The notes: generated by a model not told the origin, from the sequence alone. Positions 8,625 through 16,683 are shown, numbered from the stretch's first letter. The stretch: DNA of 64,000 bases from Prevotellaceae bacterium UBA6417 (GCA_002439755.1 DJPH01000014.1:11337-75336), one strand, 5' to 3'. Numbers and translations: made by a program.

Positions 8625-9391
8625 TGCATTCCAAGCCGAAATCTTTGTTATCGCTGTTGTCGGGCCTTGTCTGCGATATCGACGAACTGCTTTTTCCCAG
8701 GGTGTGTGTTGTATGTGGCAAGAAGCTTGCTGCCGCTGAGCCGTCTGTTTGTGCCGGCTGTTTGTCGAGGCTGCCTTATACATGTTATCGGGGCACGCCA
8801 GACAATGCTACGGAACGTCTCTTTTATGGTGTGGCTCCTTTGGTCAGGGCCAATTCCTTCTTTTATTACTATCCCGGATCTGATTCCCACCGTGTTTTGA
8901 TGGCTTTGAAGTACGAGCGTCATCCCGAACTCGGCCGTTTTCTGGGTTCCATGATGGCAGCAGAACTGCTCGAAACCGGCTTTTTCAATGATATAGATGC
9001 GCTGGTTCCTGTTCCGTTGGCCTCGGGGCGCGAGCACCGGCGTGGCTACAATCAAAGTTACATGCTGTCAAGGGGCGTTGCCGATGTGACGGGAATTCCT
9101 ATCATGGATAGGGTGGTGAAGCGTGTTGTTGAGCGACCTTCACAAACACGTCTGAGTCACAGCGAAAGGAGAAGCAACGTAGAGGATGTGTTTTCTTGCA
9201 TATGTCCGCAGCTCATCAGTAACCAACATGTTTTGCTGATGGACGATGTTGTCACCACGGGTGCGACGCTCAGCTCATGCATGAGAGCCATGGATGTCTC
9301 TTGCGAAATACGTTTTTCGGTGCTTACGCTGGCTTTGACTGTGAACAATTTTTCTGCACCGTGCGGTCTTGTCCCTCCTTTTGATATATAG
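8624..9391 (+). CDS. ComF family phosphoribosyltransferase-like protein
   Basis: A ComF/GntX-family protein of 255 aa. Four N-terminal cysteines (Cys28, Cys31, Cys43, Cys46) form a predicted zinc-binding knuckle, followed by a type I phosphoribosyltransferase domain. The PRPP-binding loop is LLMDDVVTTGAT, and PVPLASGREHRRGYNQ is the characteristic ComF segment. In competent bacteria ComF supports uptake of transforming DNA; in Bacteroidales the role is untested, though purine salvage is an alternative. The ATG overlaps the recX stop by one base (TGATG). It ends the + strand run that began at mtaB. Confidence 0.9.
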   Translation: MHSKPKSLLSLLSGLVCDIDELLFPRVCVVCGKKLAAAEPSVCAGCLSRLPYTCYRGTPDNATERLFYGVAPLVRANSFFYYYPGSDSHRVLMALKYERHPELGRFLGSMMAAELLETGFFNDIDALVPVPLASGREHRRGYNQSYMLSRGVADVTGIPIMDRVVKRVVERPSQTRLSHSERRSNVEDVFSCICPQLISNQHVLLMDDVVTTGATLSSCMRAMDVSCEIRFSVLTLALTVNNFSAPCGLVPPFDI

Positions 9392-9416
9392 GGTGTGTCG
9401 TTAGGGCATGCACCTT

Positions 9417-9438
9417 CCATTGCCTTATTTGGCAATGG
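9417..9438. other. Stem-loop at the convergent comF / FMN-binding gene ends
   Basis: CCATTGCC (9417-9424) and GGCAATGG (9431-9438) form an 8-bp stem with a 6-nt loop, spanning the stop codon of the - strand gene. Neither strand carries a good T-run after it, so termination activity is doubtful. Confidence 0.35.
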
Positions 9439-9901
9439 CTTTGGCTGTTGCGTGTACGGTCTTTATAATGGCTTTCGAGCTGAACGTGGCTCCGCTTACG
9501 GCATCCGGTGTATAGCTTTGTGCTTCCTTGAGCGTTTTGCCGTTCCATGCCTTCATCAGTGGCTTGGTCCATTGGAAGACGTCGGGCGATTCATGGTTGG
9601 GAGCTGCTGCCATTCCTATGATTTTCTGCCGTTGGTCAACGGCAATGAAGAGCGGAGTTGGCCCGGAGAAGCCGTGGATGCCCTTGCCGTAGGGGTAAGA
9701 ACTATATATATGGATGTTGCCGATGACCCATTCTGCATCACCGGCCTTTACGGGGCTGACTTTCTTGAATCCCAGTTTGTTCAGGATGCCGGCAGTCAGT
9801 GCGGGTCCTGCATCCTTGGTTTTCTTTTGAGCTTCGCTGCACGATGGCATAAGAGCCAGTGCAGCGAAGGTTATGGTTGCGGGGATAATCCTCAAATTCA
9901 T
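9425..9901 (-). CDS. FMN-binding domain lipoprotein (covalently flavinylated type)
   Basis: A 158-aa exported protein with a signal peptide and a lipobox-like MPSC (Cys21, imperfect at -3), followed by an FMN-binding domain as in NqrC and RnfG. DAVSGAT (133-139) is the ApbE flavinylation motif, with Thr139 the predicted FMN acceptor by phosphoester linkage. GKGIHGFSGP corresponds to the domain's first conserved glycine segment. Such proteins carry electrons outside the cytoplasmic membrane. No ApbE, Nqr or Rnf gene is nearby, so the partner is unknown. It is the last gene of a three-gene - strand group, 14 nt after the BACON-like gene, which suggests cotranscription with the PurF-like gene. 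Confidence 0.88.
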   Translation of the reverse strand: MNLRIIPATITFAALALMPSCSEAQKKTKDAGPALTAGILNKLGFKKVSPVKAGDAEWVIGNIHIYSSYPYGKGIHGFSGPTPLFIAVDQRQKIIGMAAAPNHESPDVFQWTKPLMKAWNGKTLKEAQSYTPDAVSGATFSSKAIIKTVHATAKAIAK

Positions 9902-9915
9902 TACCGCTTAGAGGC

Positions 9916-10620
9916 TTAGTTATCCTTTTGTCGGATGATGATGTCGTTGCTTATGCCGTTCAATGTGCTTAGCTTGTAGACCGCGGTGCGTTCTTTTCCC
10001 GTATTGTTTGCCTCGAAGTTCAGCTTTACAGTATGCATGCCGCTCTCGAAGTGCTGTTCTTTCGGTGTAATCCAGTCGGCATCTGTCGACAGTGTGGCTT
10101 CCTTGTCGTAGATGGTGAACACGAGTTGTGCCGATGTCGAATCCTTGGCAGTCTCCTTCAGGAAATAGGCTCCTTGGTAGCTGCTGCCTCCCGGTATGTA
10201 GTTCATTCTGGTAGAGCCGCTGAAAGCCACGGCGGGTTCTACGATGTTGAGCCAGTAGGTCTGCACATAGCTGCGGGCAACGGTGTGCTTATTGTTGGCA
10301 ACTTTCAGCAAGGAGTTTCTGAGGGAGTTGCTTGTGTTGGGCGTGAAGTAGATGGGCATGGTGTGTGCTTCCACTTTTGTTCCGCTTTGTGTCATGGATG
10401 ATTTGAGCGGATCCAGGGATGCGCCTTGGCCGTCAACGGTGGCTTTCCACGACGATACAGAGACAATGGTGAACGAGTCTACGGTTTGGTCTGCATAGAC
10501 AATGGCCGCTCCGCTTATGATGGGATAGATGCCCAGTTCGTCATATTCAACGTCCTTCTTGTTGTCACATGCGGCCATTCCCATTAGGATGGCGAGCATA
10601 CATAATACAGTTTTTTTCAT
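9916..10620 (-). CDS. BACON-like lipoprotein
   Basis: A 234-aa predicted lipoprotein with lipobox MAAC (Cys18). The C-terminal part (about 145-234) has the pattern of a BACON-type beta-sandwich: ATLSTDADWITP, then an alternating strand pattern and a final NDIIIRQKDN strand. BACON domains are Bacteroidetes modules for binding glycan, mucin or protein partners. The central part has a second possible Ig-like fold. No catalytic residue is visible. It lies 18 nt after the PurF-like stop and 14 nt before the FMN-binding gene, all on the - strand. The link between a cytosolic PurF homologue and two exported lipoproteins is not explained by any known pathway. Confidence 0.6.
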   Translation of the reverse strand: MKKTVLCMLAILMGMAACDNKKDVEYDELGIYPIISGAAIVYADQTVDSFTIVSVSSWKATVDGQGASLDPLKSSMTQSGTKVEAHTMPIYFTPNTSNSLRNSLLKVANNKHTVARSYVQTYWLNIVEPAVAFSGSTRMNYIPGGSSYQGAYFLKETAKDSTSAQLVFTIYDKEATLSTDADWITPKEQHFESGMHTVKLNFEANNTGKERTAVYKLSTLNGISNDIIIRQKDN

Positions 10621-10638
10621 GTGAATAGGTTTTACAGA

Positions 10639-12045
10639 TTAATAATAGCTTGTGCCGTCGAAGCAGTGTGTGCACACCTGTTCCTTGGGCAGTCCGATGG
10701 CGTTGATGAGGGTTTCAATCTTGTTGAATCGCAGTGAGGTGAGTCCCAGCTGCTTGCGTATCTCTTCTACCATGCGTTCGTACTGGGGCGAGCCTGTCTG
10801 TGAGTACAGTTCGAGGTTTTTGTTCTCGTCGCCTTCAAAGTCTTTTATGATACGTCGCGTTATCAGTTCCATAGACGAGCGCGACGAGGTGAAGCCGATG
10901 TATTCGCAGGGATAGACCAGGGGTGGGCAGCTGATGCGTATGTGCACTTCCTTGGCTCCGTATTCGAAGAGCACTTTTACATTGTCTTTCAATTGTGTGC
11001 CGCGTACAATGCTGTCATCGCAAAACATCAGTCTTTTGCCTTCGAGCATGGTCCTGTTGGGTATCAACTTCATTTTTGCTACCAACGAACGCCTCATCTG
11101 TGTGGCCGGCATGAAGCTTCTCGGCCATGTCGGTGTATATTTGGTGATGGCCCGGTGATAGGGCACCCCTTTGCTTTCTGCGTAACCCAGTGCTACGCCT
11201 ATTCCCGAGTCGGGAATGCCGCAGATGCAGTCTACATCCGAAGAATCGTCGTGTCCCATCTCAAGACCACAGTTATAGCGCACCTGTTCTACGTTGCGTC
11301 CTTCGTAGCATGAGTTGGGGAAACCGTAGTAGACCCACAGGAATGAACATATCTGCATCTTTTTTTGCGGGGCAATCAGTTGCTCTATGCCGTCTGCGGT
11401 GATGCGCACTGCTTCGCCCGGTCCTATGTCGCGCAGGCATTCATAGTCGAGGTTGGGCAGCGAGCTCGACTCACTGGTGACGGCATAGGCTCCTTCCTTG
11501 TGTGCCAGGATGATGGGCGTGCGTCCTCTGAAGTCGCGGGCTGCGATGAGCCCGTCCTCGGTAAGCAGCAGCATGCTGCACGAACCTTTGATGTGCTTGT
11601 AGACATTCCGGATGCCTTCGGCATAGGTTTTTCCGCGACTTATCAGCAGGGCCACAACCTCTGTCGGGTTGGTTCCCGACGAGCTTTGCTCCGAAAAGTG
11701 TTCGCCTTCGTCTAAGAGTTCTTGTTCCAACTCTTCTAGATTGTTGATTTTGGCCACAGTGACAAGGGCAAACCGTCCCAGATGTGTATAGACGATAATC
11801 GGCTGGGAATCGTTGTCGCTGATTACACCGATGCCGCTTGTCCCCTTGAACTCGTCCAGCTCGTTCTCGAACTTGTTGCGGAAATAACTGCTTTCTATGT
11901 TGTGAATGGCCCTTACAAAGCCTTGTTCTTTACTGTAGGTTGCCATGCCGGCGCGTTTAGTGCCGAGATGCGAATTATAATCAGTTCCGTAGAACAAATC
12001 ACTGATGCATGGTGCCTTTGATATGACACCGAAAAATCCACCCAT
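10639..12045 (-). CDS. PurF-like amidophosphoribosyltransferase homologue lacking the N-terminal Cys
   Basis: A 468-aa homologue of glutamine PRPP amidotransferase, the first purine-pathway enzyme. The PRTase domain is intact: PRPP loop FCDDSIVRGTQ, and cysteines matching the Fe-S ligands of the Bacillus-type enzyme (ICSF, SCPP and the C-terminal CTHC). The Ntn-type glutaminase domain is present (LGTKRAGMA, GSCSMLLL), but the mature N-terminus that should read CGVFG is GGFFG, so the nucleophilic Cys is replaced by Gly. The ATG at 12045 is preferred over an upstream in-frame ATG at 12102 because a TAnnTTTG promoter box at 12070-12077 lies between them. It may use free ammonia or have a regulatory role (inference). 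It heads the operon with the two lipoprotein genes. Confidence 0.85.
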   Translation of the reverse strand: MGGFFGVISKAPCISDLFYGTDYNSHLGTKRAGMATYSKEQGFVRAIHNIESSYFRNKFENELDEFKGTSGIGVISDNDSQPIIVYTHLGRFALVTVAKINNLEELEQELLDEGEHFSEQSSSGTNPTEVVALLISRGKTYAEGIRNVYKHIKGSCSMLLLTEDGLIAARDFRGRTPIILAHKEGAYAVTSESSSLPNLDYECLRDIGPGEAVRITADGIEQLIAPQKKMQICSFLWVYYGFPNSCYEGRNVEQVRYNCGLEMGHDDSSDVDCICGIPDSGIGVALGYAESKGVPYHRAITKYTPTWPRSFMPATQMRRSLVAKMKLIPNRTMLEGKRLMFCDDSIVRGTQLKDNVKVLFEYGAKEVHIRISCPPLVYPCEYIGFTSSRSSMELITRRIIKDFEGDENKNLELYSQTGSPQYERMVEEIRKQLGLTSLRFNKIETLINAIGLPKEQVCTHCFDGTSYY

Positions 12046-12069
12046 ATAATATCTGTCTGTTAAGAGCCA

Positions 12070-12077
12070 CAAAAGTA
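12070..12077 (-). promoter_or_regulatory. -7 promoter box of the PurF-like operon
   Basis: TACTTTTG on the - strand, 24 nt before the ATG at 12045. It excludes the longer upstream reading frame as the translated start. Confidence 0.6.
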
Positions 12078-12249
12078 CGAAGAAATAACGGTCTGCATCC
12101 ATTCTTAAAAGGAAAAGTTATGCATGCCGTCGCTACTTTTGTATGGCGAAGATGCTGTTTCCGGGCTGCAATCAAGGCAAGAGCTTCAAGAGCTGCAAGG
12201 GCCGGAAAAGTGGCTGCCTGAGCCTCTCATTTCATACCTTTGTAGATTG

Positions 12250-12432
12250 TGCGTGCGGTCTGTACACATCGAAAGTGTTTCATGTACATGAAACAGGTTG
12301 TTTCCTATAGGGGGAAGAGGTTGTTTCATGTACAGAGAACAGGGTGTTTCACCTATAGGAAACACTCTGCAATCAGCCACATCGCAACCTGCGATATGTA
12401 CACATCGCACGCTGCAATCGGCCACATCTGTT
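12250..12432 (-). repeat. Palindromic-unit array (copy B)
   Basis: About eight near-palindromic units follow one another at roughly 22-23 bp. Cores include TGTACA and CTATAG. The unit at 12277-12294 is a perfect 18-bp palindrome (GTTTCATGTACATGAAAC). Positions 12256-12334 are the exact reverse complement of 52880-52958 (79 bp). A further stretch of about 40 bp around 12369-12409 also matches that array. It lies between the PurF-like promoter and the end of the small lipoprotein gene. The array explains the short open frames seen here on both strands. Confidence 0.85.
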
Positions 12433-12463
12433 TTTGGGCTTTGAGATATGTGCTTTTGAAACA

Positions 12464-12495
12464 CAAAAAAACCTGTAGGCTGTGCCCGCAGGTTT
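12464..12495 (-). terminator. Rho-independent terminator of the small lipoprotein gene
   Basis: Read on the - strand, AAACCTG pairs with CAGGTTT (12489-12495 with 12469-12475), with an inner GGC/GCC pair, followed by a run of T. It sits 25 nt after the stop codon. Confidence 0.7.
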
Positions 12496-12520
12496 CAATC
12501 TCTCTAAAGTTTGTTGTTGA

Positions 12521-12712
12521 TTACTCAGCAGCAGGAGCTTCAGCGGCAACGCTGTCAGAATCATTGGCAAGTGAATCACCAGCAGCCAAAGAATCGTCAA
12601 CAGCAGCGATAGAATCAGAGTCTGCTGCAGGAGCGGGCTGAGCTGTTTTGTTACCACATGATGCAAATGACATAGCTGCAACAGCAACAAGTACTAAAAC
12701 TAACTTTTTCAT
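12521..12712 (-). CDS. Small Ala/Asp/Ser-rich lipoprotein
   Basis: A 63-aa predicted lipoprotein: a signal peptide with a strong hydrophobic core, lipobox FASC (Cys19), then a mature part of 45 residues made almost only of Ala, Ser, Asp, Pro and Glu, low-complexity and acidic. It resembles small envelope lipoproteins common in Bacteroidales but no named family can be claimed. It has its own promoter box (12763-12770) and terminator, so it is a self-contained transcription unit and likely well expressed. It is probably unstructured on the membrane surface. The function is unknown. Confidence 0.8.
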   Translation of the reverse strand: MKKLVLVLVAVAAMSFASCGNKTAQPAPAADSDSIAAVDDSLAAGDSLANDSDSVAAEAPAAE

Positions 12713-12762
12713 TTTTCCTACTTTTAATTAGTAAAACAATCAATTGCTTATTAAACCGACTG

Positions 12763-12770
12763 CAAAGGTA
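12763..12770 (-). promoter_or_regulatory. -7 promoter box of the small lipoprotein gene
   Basis: TACCTTTG on the - strand, about 50 nt before the ATG. Confidence 0.6.
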
Positions 12771-12947
12771 CGCACTTTTCCAAATGTAGAACAAGAAAAC
12801 TCGCATTTTTTTTGCCCCGATTTTGTAACTTTTTGTAGCTGCTTGATTATTAAGCCTCTATAGATGCATATTTTTTAGTCTCAAAAGAGCGTCCTTGCCT
12901 GTTTGCCATATTTGATTGCCATTTCGTCGGGTTAACTCGTCCATAAA

Positions 12948-12982
12948 CAAAGGGCCGGGGCTCTGTAGGCCGCGACCCTTTG
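12948..12982 (-). terminator. Probable terminator after rprY
   Basis: CAAAGGG (12948-12954) and CCCTTTG (12976-12982) pair, with a further GGCC-containing inner stem. On the - strand TTTAT follows. The T-run is weak. Confidence 0.5.
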
Positions 12983-13002
12983 TCTGCAATCAGGCTTTGA
13001 GG

Positions 13003-13701
13003 CTATTGCTTGTTGGGGATAATCAGCTTGTAGCCCTTTCCATGCACGTTGAGGATTTCCACGTCTTCATCACCTTTCAGATGCTTGCGAAGCTTTGTGA
13101 TATAGACGTCCATGCTGCGGGCGTTAAAGTAGTTATCGTCTATCCATATGGTTTTCAGGGCGAAATCGCGCTGCAACACTTCGTTGGCATGTTGGTAAAG
13201 CAGTGTGAGAAGTTCGCTTTCCTTGGTGGTAAGCTTGGTCTTCTCGTCTCCGTGTGTCAGTATCTGCTTCTGCGTGTCAAAGGTGAAGCTGCCCAGGGTC
13301 AGTATGGTTTCCTCGGTCGGTTTCTTGCCTTGTACGCGGCGCAGTATGGCTTCGATGCGGAAGGTCAGTTCTTCCATGGAGAACGGTTTGGTGATATAGT
13401 CGTCGGCTCCCACTTTGAAACCTTCAAATACATCGTCCTTTAATGTCTTGGCTGTCAAAAAGACGATAGGCATTTCTGCATTGGCCTGCTTGATTTCCTT
13501 GGCCAGGGTGAAACCGTCTTTCTTTGGCATCATTACGTCGAGTACGCAGATATCATACTTGTTTTTCAGAAAGGCTTTGTATCCGGCATCGCCATCTGCA
13601 CAGAGTTCTGTGTCGTAGCCCTTTGCCAGCAAATACTCTCTCAGCAGCATGCCGAGGTTCTCGTCGTCTTCGCACAACAGAATTTTCATTTTCTCATTCA
13701 T
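13003..13701 (-). CDS. rprY: OmpR-family response regulator RprY
   Basis: A two-component response regulator of 232 aa, matching RprY of Bacteroides fragilis in length and sequence pattern. The receiver domain has the acidic pair Glu11/Asp12, phosphoacceptor Asp55 (VLDVMMPKKDG), a conserved Thr in FLTAKT and Lys in ITKPF. The C-terminal winged helix (about 135-230) carries TTKESELL and the DNA-recognition segment NYFNARSMDVYITKLRKHL, typical of OmpR/PhoB proteins. It is transcribed with the kinase gene rprX, 36 nt upstream. In B. fragilis and Porphyromonas the pair is linked to envelope or stress responses. Its targets here are not visible from sequence. Confidence 0.93.
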   Translation of the reverse strand: MNEKMKILLCEDDENLGMLLREYLLAKGYDTELCADGDAGYKAFLKNKYDICVLDVMMPKKDGFTLAKEIKQANAEMPIVFLTAKTLKDDVFEGFKVGADDYITKPFSMEELTFRIEAILRRVQGKKPTEETILTLGSFTFDTQKQILTHGDEKTKLTTKESELLTLLYQHANEVLQRDFALKTIWIDDNYFNARSMDVYITKLRKHLKGDEDVEILNVHGKGYKLIIPNKQ

Positions 13702-13737
13702 TGTCTTGTACTTTAGGTGATTAATATATGTTTGTTG

Positions 13738-15294
13738 CTATTTCTTGATGATGGGGAGCGAAATGATAAACTTCGTTCCTTTGCCAAATTCGCTTTCCAC
13801 GTGTATTTTCCCGTGCATGGATTCCACAATGTCTTTGACGTAGGCCAAACCGAGGCCGAACCCTTTCACATCGTGACGGTTGCCCGTGTGCACGCGGTAG
13901 AACTTTTCGAAGATTTTTGTCAGGTTTTCTTTCTTGATGCCAATGCCGTTGTCTTCTATGGAGATGAGTATCTCGTTGTGCTCGTTCCAGGTGGCTACGC
14001 TCAGATGAAACGGCACTTGCTCGTTGCGATACTTCACTGCGTTTTCCATCAGGTTGAACAGCACGTTGGTGAAGTGCATGGGGTCGGCATAGATGTCTGT
14101 TTCCGTGGCACGGATGTCTGTGTCGAGTGTGCCTCCGATCTGTTTCACCTTCAGTTCAAAGGTGTTGACCACTTCGTTGACAAGCTTGTTGGCATCGAGT
14201 TCTTTGTTCTTGTAGGATACTTTCTGTCCTTCAAATACGGATGTCTGCAATACCTTGTCTATGAGCATGTGAAGCCGCTTGGTCTCGTCTTTGACAATCT
14301 TGGCCGCACTCGCTGCCATGGCCGGAGTCTGCTTGATCGACGGGTCGGTAAGCATTTCTACGGCCAGTGATATCGATGCGGCGGGTGTCTTCAGCTCATG
14401 GGTCATGTTGTTGATGAAGTCGTTCTTAATCTCATTGATGCGCTTCTGCCTGAATATCACGTAGATGGTGAAGATGAATGTGACAAGCAGAATCAGGGTG
14501 AAGATGATGCTCGGTATGAGGAACTTGACCGACTTGAAGATGTAATTCGGCATGTCCGGGAAGTGCAGATACAGAATCCCGACATTCTGCGGCGGGTTGT
14601 TGGGCATCAGCACTTGCCTGTAACTGTATTCCTCACCTTCGGCCTTGTAGTCCGGACAGCGGTAAATCTCTTCGCCCGACCGCTTCTTTACACAGAAGTG
14701 GTAGGGAAGATTAATGCCGTTGCTGATGAACTCGGCTTTCAGGTTAAGGTCAAGCATCTTGAAGTTGATGTTATCTTCAAGGGGCTTTTCGCTCGCATTA
14801 TATAATATGGTATAGATAACCTTGTCAAGAAGCACTCGCTGGTGCAGGTAGCGCGCTTTGATTTCGTTGCGCATCTGCTCGGAAATGCTGTTGTACGAAT
14901 TTGACTGGTTGTGCAGTATAAGCCCTTTCGGCAGTTGCGAAGGATGCATCAGCCGCGACTTGAGGCGTGTGGGTATGCTGTCCTGCCGGCCAAACGGGTT
15001 TCTTCTCTTGCTGCGCAGAATGTCGAAATCGTTGTTCAGGCCTTTGTCTTCTTCAAGATGTGACCGGCTGCTGCTTCCTTTATTGGTTGCTTCCAGCTCT
15101 TCTTTCAGCCCTTTCATGGTTTCTTCCATTTCCATCTTTTGCGCGACCTGCGACAGACTTCTGCTCACGGAACTGTCGAACTGGTGCTTGCGCAGGGTAA
15201 TCACCTGCTCGAAATAGCGTACCTGCAAGTATAGCAGGGCGGCAAAGCAGATGCCCATGACGGTGGAAATAATCCAAATGGTCCTTTTCTTCAT
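13738..15294 (-). CDS. rprX: Sensor histidine kinase RprX
   Basis: A membrane histidine kinase of 518 aa. Two transmembrane segments (about 6-24 and 254-280) flank a periplasmic sensor region of about 230 aa. The dimerisation H-box NMTHELKTPAAS holds the phosphorylated His299. The ATPase domain shows the N box (NLMENAVKY), the G1 box (IEDNGIGI), the F region (FEKFYRV) and the G2 box (GFGLGLAYVK). It phosphorylates RprY. The first two-thirds of the sensor region (about 40-130) is rich in charged residues and predicted helical. The promoter-like TATTTTTG at 15299-15306 is so close to the ATG that the message could be almost leaderless. Confidence 0.93.
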   Translation of the reverse strand: MKKRTIWIISTVMGICFAALLYLQVRYFEQVITLRKHQFDSSVSRSLSQVAQKMEMEETMKGLKEELEATNKGSSSRSHLEEDKGLNNDFDILRSKRRNPFGRQDSIPTRLKSRLMHPSQLPKGLILHNQSNSYNSISEQMRNEIKARYLHQRVLLDKVIYTILYNASEKPLEDNINFKMLDLNLKAEFISNGINLPYHFCVKKRSGEEIYRCPDYKAEGEEYSYRQVLMPNNPPQNVGILYLHFPDMPNYIFKSVKFLIPSIIFTLILLVTFIFTIYVIFRQKRINEIKNDFINNMTHELKTPAASISLAVEMLTDPSIKQTPAMAASAAKIVKDETKRLHMLIDKVLQTSVFEGQKVSYKNKELDANKLVNEVVNTFELKVKQIGGTLDTDIRATETDIYADPMHFTNVLFNLMENAVKYRNEQVPFHLSVATWNEHNEILISIEDNGIGIKKENLTKIFEKFYRVHTGNRHDVKGFGLGLAYVKDIVESMHGKIHVESEFGKGTKFIISLPIIKK

Positions 15295-15298
15295 GCCA

Positions 15299-15306
15299 CA
15301 AAAATA
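15299..15306 (-). promoter_or_regulatory. -7-like box abutting the rprX start
   Basis: TATTTTTG on the - strand ends 4 nt before the rprX ATG. If used, the transcript would begin at or just before the start codon. Confidence 0.35.
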
Positions 15307-15558
15307 GAAATACTTATTTTTAGCCTTGAAATATTAAACCCGAAAATTGTGCGCTTGTCCTATTAATTAACACGTCAGATACGTGTAGTTGTTGTTTTGT
15401 CAATCTTATTTTGTCTGAATGCTGATATTCATGGCGGCTTTAGCTTTTGTTGCGTTAACGATTAAGTTTTTCTTCGTTTTTTATGGCCGTCCCAAACTTA
15501 AAAGAATGATAAACCTCGCTTTTTCTGTGACAATATGCCAGAAGCACCCGGAATTGTG

Positions 15559-15566
15559 TACTTTTG
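15559..15566 (+). promoter_or_regulatory. -7 promoter box of the radical SAM gene
   Basis: TACTTTTG, 8 nt before the ATG at 15574. It lies inside a longer upstream open frame, which sets the true start downstream of it. Confidence 0.6.
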
Positions 15567-15573
15567 CACAACG

Positions 15574-16533
15574 ATGAAGATGACAGACAATGCAGTGCCG
15601 CACGGCATGCGCTACAGGGATTATGCCGCTTTCCTACGTGAGCATTTTGACGGAAAAGTACAGAAGCTTTCAGTCGATGCCGGCCTTGGATGTCCTAACC
15701 GTGACGGAACAATCGGGTGGGGCGGTTGTTGTTATTGCAACAACCTGAGTTTTGTGCCCTCTTATTGCAGTGCGTCCGATTCGGTTGCCGTGCAGCTCGA
15801 GAAAGGCAGACGCTTTTTCGGGCGCAAGTACCCTGAGATGCGATACCTGGCCTATTTTCAGGCGCATACCAATACGTATGCCCCTTTGCCTGTGCTGCAA
15901 AGACTTTATGAGGAGGCTCTCGGAGTCGAGGGCGTCGATGGCCTTGTGATTGGCACACGCCCTGATTGTGTGTCTGATGAGCTGCTCGACTATTTGGCTT
16001 CTCTTGCGCGTTATAGCCATATCATGATGGAGTATGGTGTTGAAAGCGTTGACGACGGGCAGCTGCGCTTTCTGAACAGAGGACATACCTTTGCCGAGGC
16101 TTGTTCGGCCATACGGCGTACGGCGGAGCGCGGCATCTTCACTACAGCGCATCTCATCCTCGGGCTGCCCGGTGATACAATTCCTTCGATGTTGAGCCAG
16201 CCTTCATTGCTGTCCGGCCTTCCGTTGGATGTCTTGAAGCTGCATCAATTGCAGATTGTCAGAAATACGCCTCTGGCCTTGCTCTATGACAAGCAGCCGC
16301 CGATGTTTTCTTCATTGTTTCATACACCCGAAGCCTATGCATCGTTGCTTTGCGAATATTTGCGGCGCCTGCGTCCCGACATGGCAGTTGCACGCTTTAC
16401 GGCACAGTCTCCGCCCGAAATGCTCGTTGCTCCCATGTGGGGAATGAAGAACTACGAGTTTGTCGATTTGCTGAAACGAAAGCTGCGGGAAGCCGGTGCG
16501 CGACAGGGCGATTTGTATGTCGGCAGGCCTTAG
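15574..16533 (+). CDS. YhcC-type (TIGR01212) radical SAM protein
   Basis: A radical SAM protein of 319 aa of the YhcC/TIGR01212 family, whose reaction is not established, although tRNA or rRNA modification has been considered. The family's expanded iron-sulfur motif is present: Cys40 (GLGCPNRDG), then Cys52 and Cys55 in the CCYCNN segment. HLILGLPGDT is a conserved barrel strand and the C-terminal segment MWGMKNYEF is typical. The frame stays open 39 nt further upstream, but a -7 promoter box falls inside that part, so the ATG at 15574 is chosen. It is monocistronic, divergent from rprX. Confidence 0.9.
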   Translation: MKMTDNAVPHGMRYRDYAAFLREHFDGKVQKLSVDAGLGCPNRDGTIGWGGCCYCNNLSFVPSYCSASDSVAVQLEKGRRFFGRKYPEMRYLAYFQAHTNTYAPLPVLQRLYEEALGVEGVDGLVIGTRPDCVSDELLDYLASLARYSHIMMEYGVESVDDGQLRFLNRGHTFAEACSAIRRTAERGIFTTAHLILGLPGDTIPSMLSQPSLLSGLPLDVLKLHQLQIVRNTPLALLYDKQPPMFSSLFHTPEAYASLLCEYLRRLRPDMAVARFTAQSPPEMLVAPMWGMKNYEFVDLLKRKLREAGARQGDLYVGRP

Positions 16534-16636
16534 CCCTGCATGGCTTTGCCTTTCTTTTACTTGAAAGATGTGACGAAAAGCCGGTATTTACTTAATCTTT
16601 GGGATGTCCTTGGCAGGTATTTTCGCAAGTAACCTT

Positions 16637-16666
16637 TTTGGGGCTTATGGGAAAGTCGTAACTTTG
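16637..16666 (+). promoter_or_regulatory. -33/-7 promoter of the Rid-like gene
   Basis: TTTG (16637-16640), an 18-nt spacer and TAACTTTG (16659-16666), 17 nt before the ATG. Confidence 0.65.
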
Positions 16667-16683
16667 CACTAAAAAGAAAATCC

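Noticed and set aside
12046..12102. N-terminal extension of the PurF-like protein
   Set aside because: The promoter box at 12070-12077 lies inside it, and the conserved Ntn-domain N-terminus begins at the ATG at 12045.
13003..15294. rprXY as the dedicated regulator of the FAS1-SusCD locus
   Set aside because: It is 6.5 kb away, on the other strand, with unrelated genes between; RprXY is a general Bacteroidales system.
15535..15573. Upstream start for the radical SAM protein
   Set aside because: A -7 promoter box lies inside this segment (15559-15566), so it is not transcribed as part of the message from that promoter; homology starts later.
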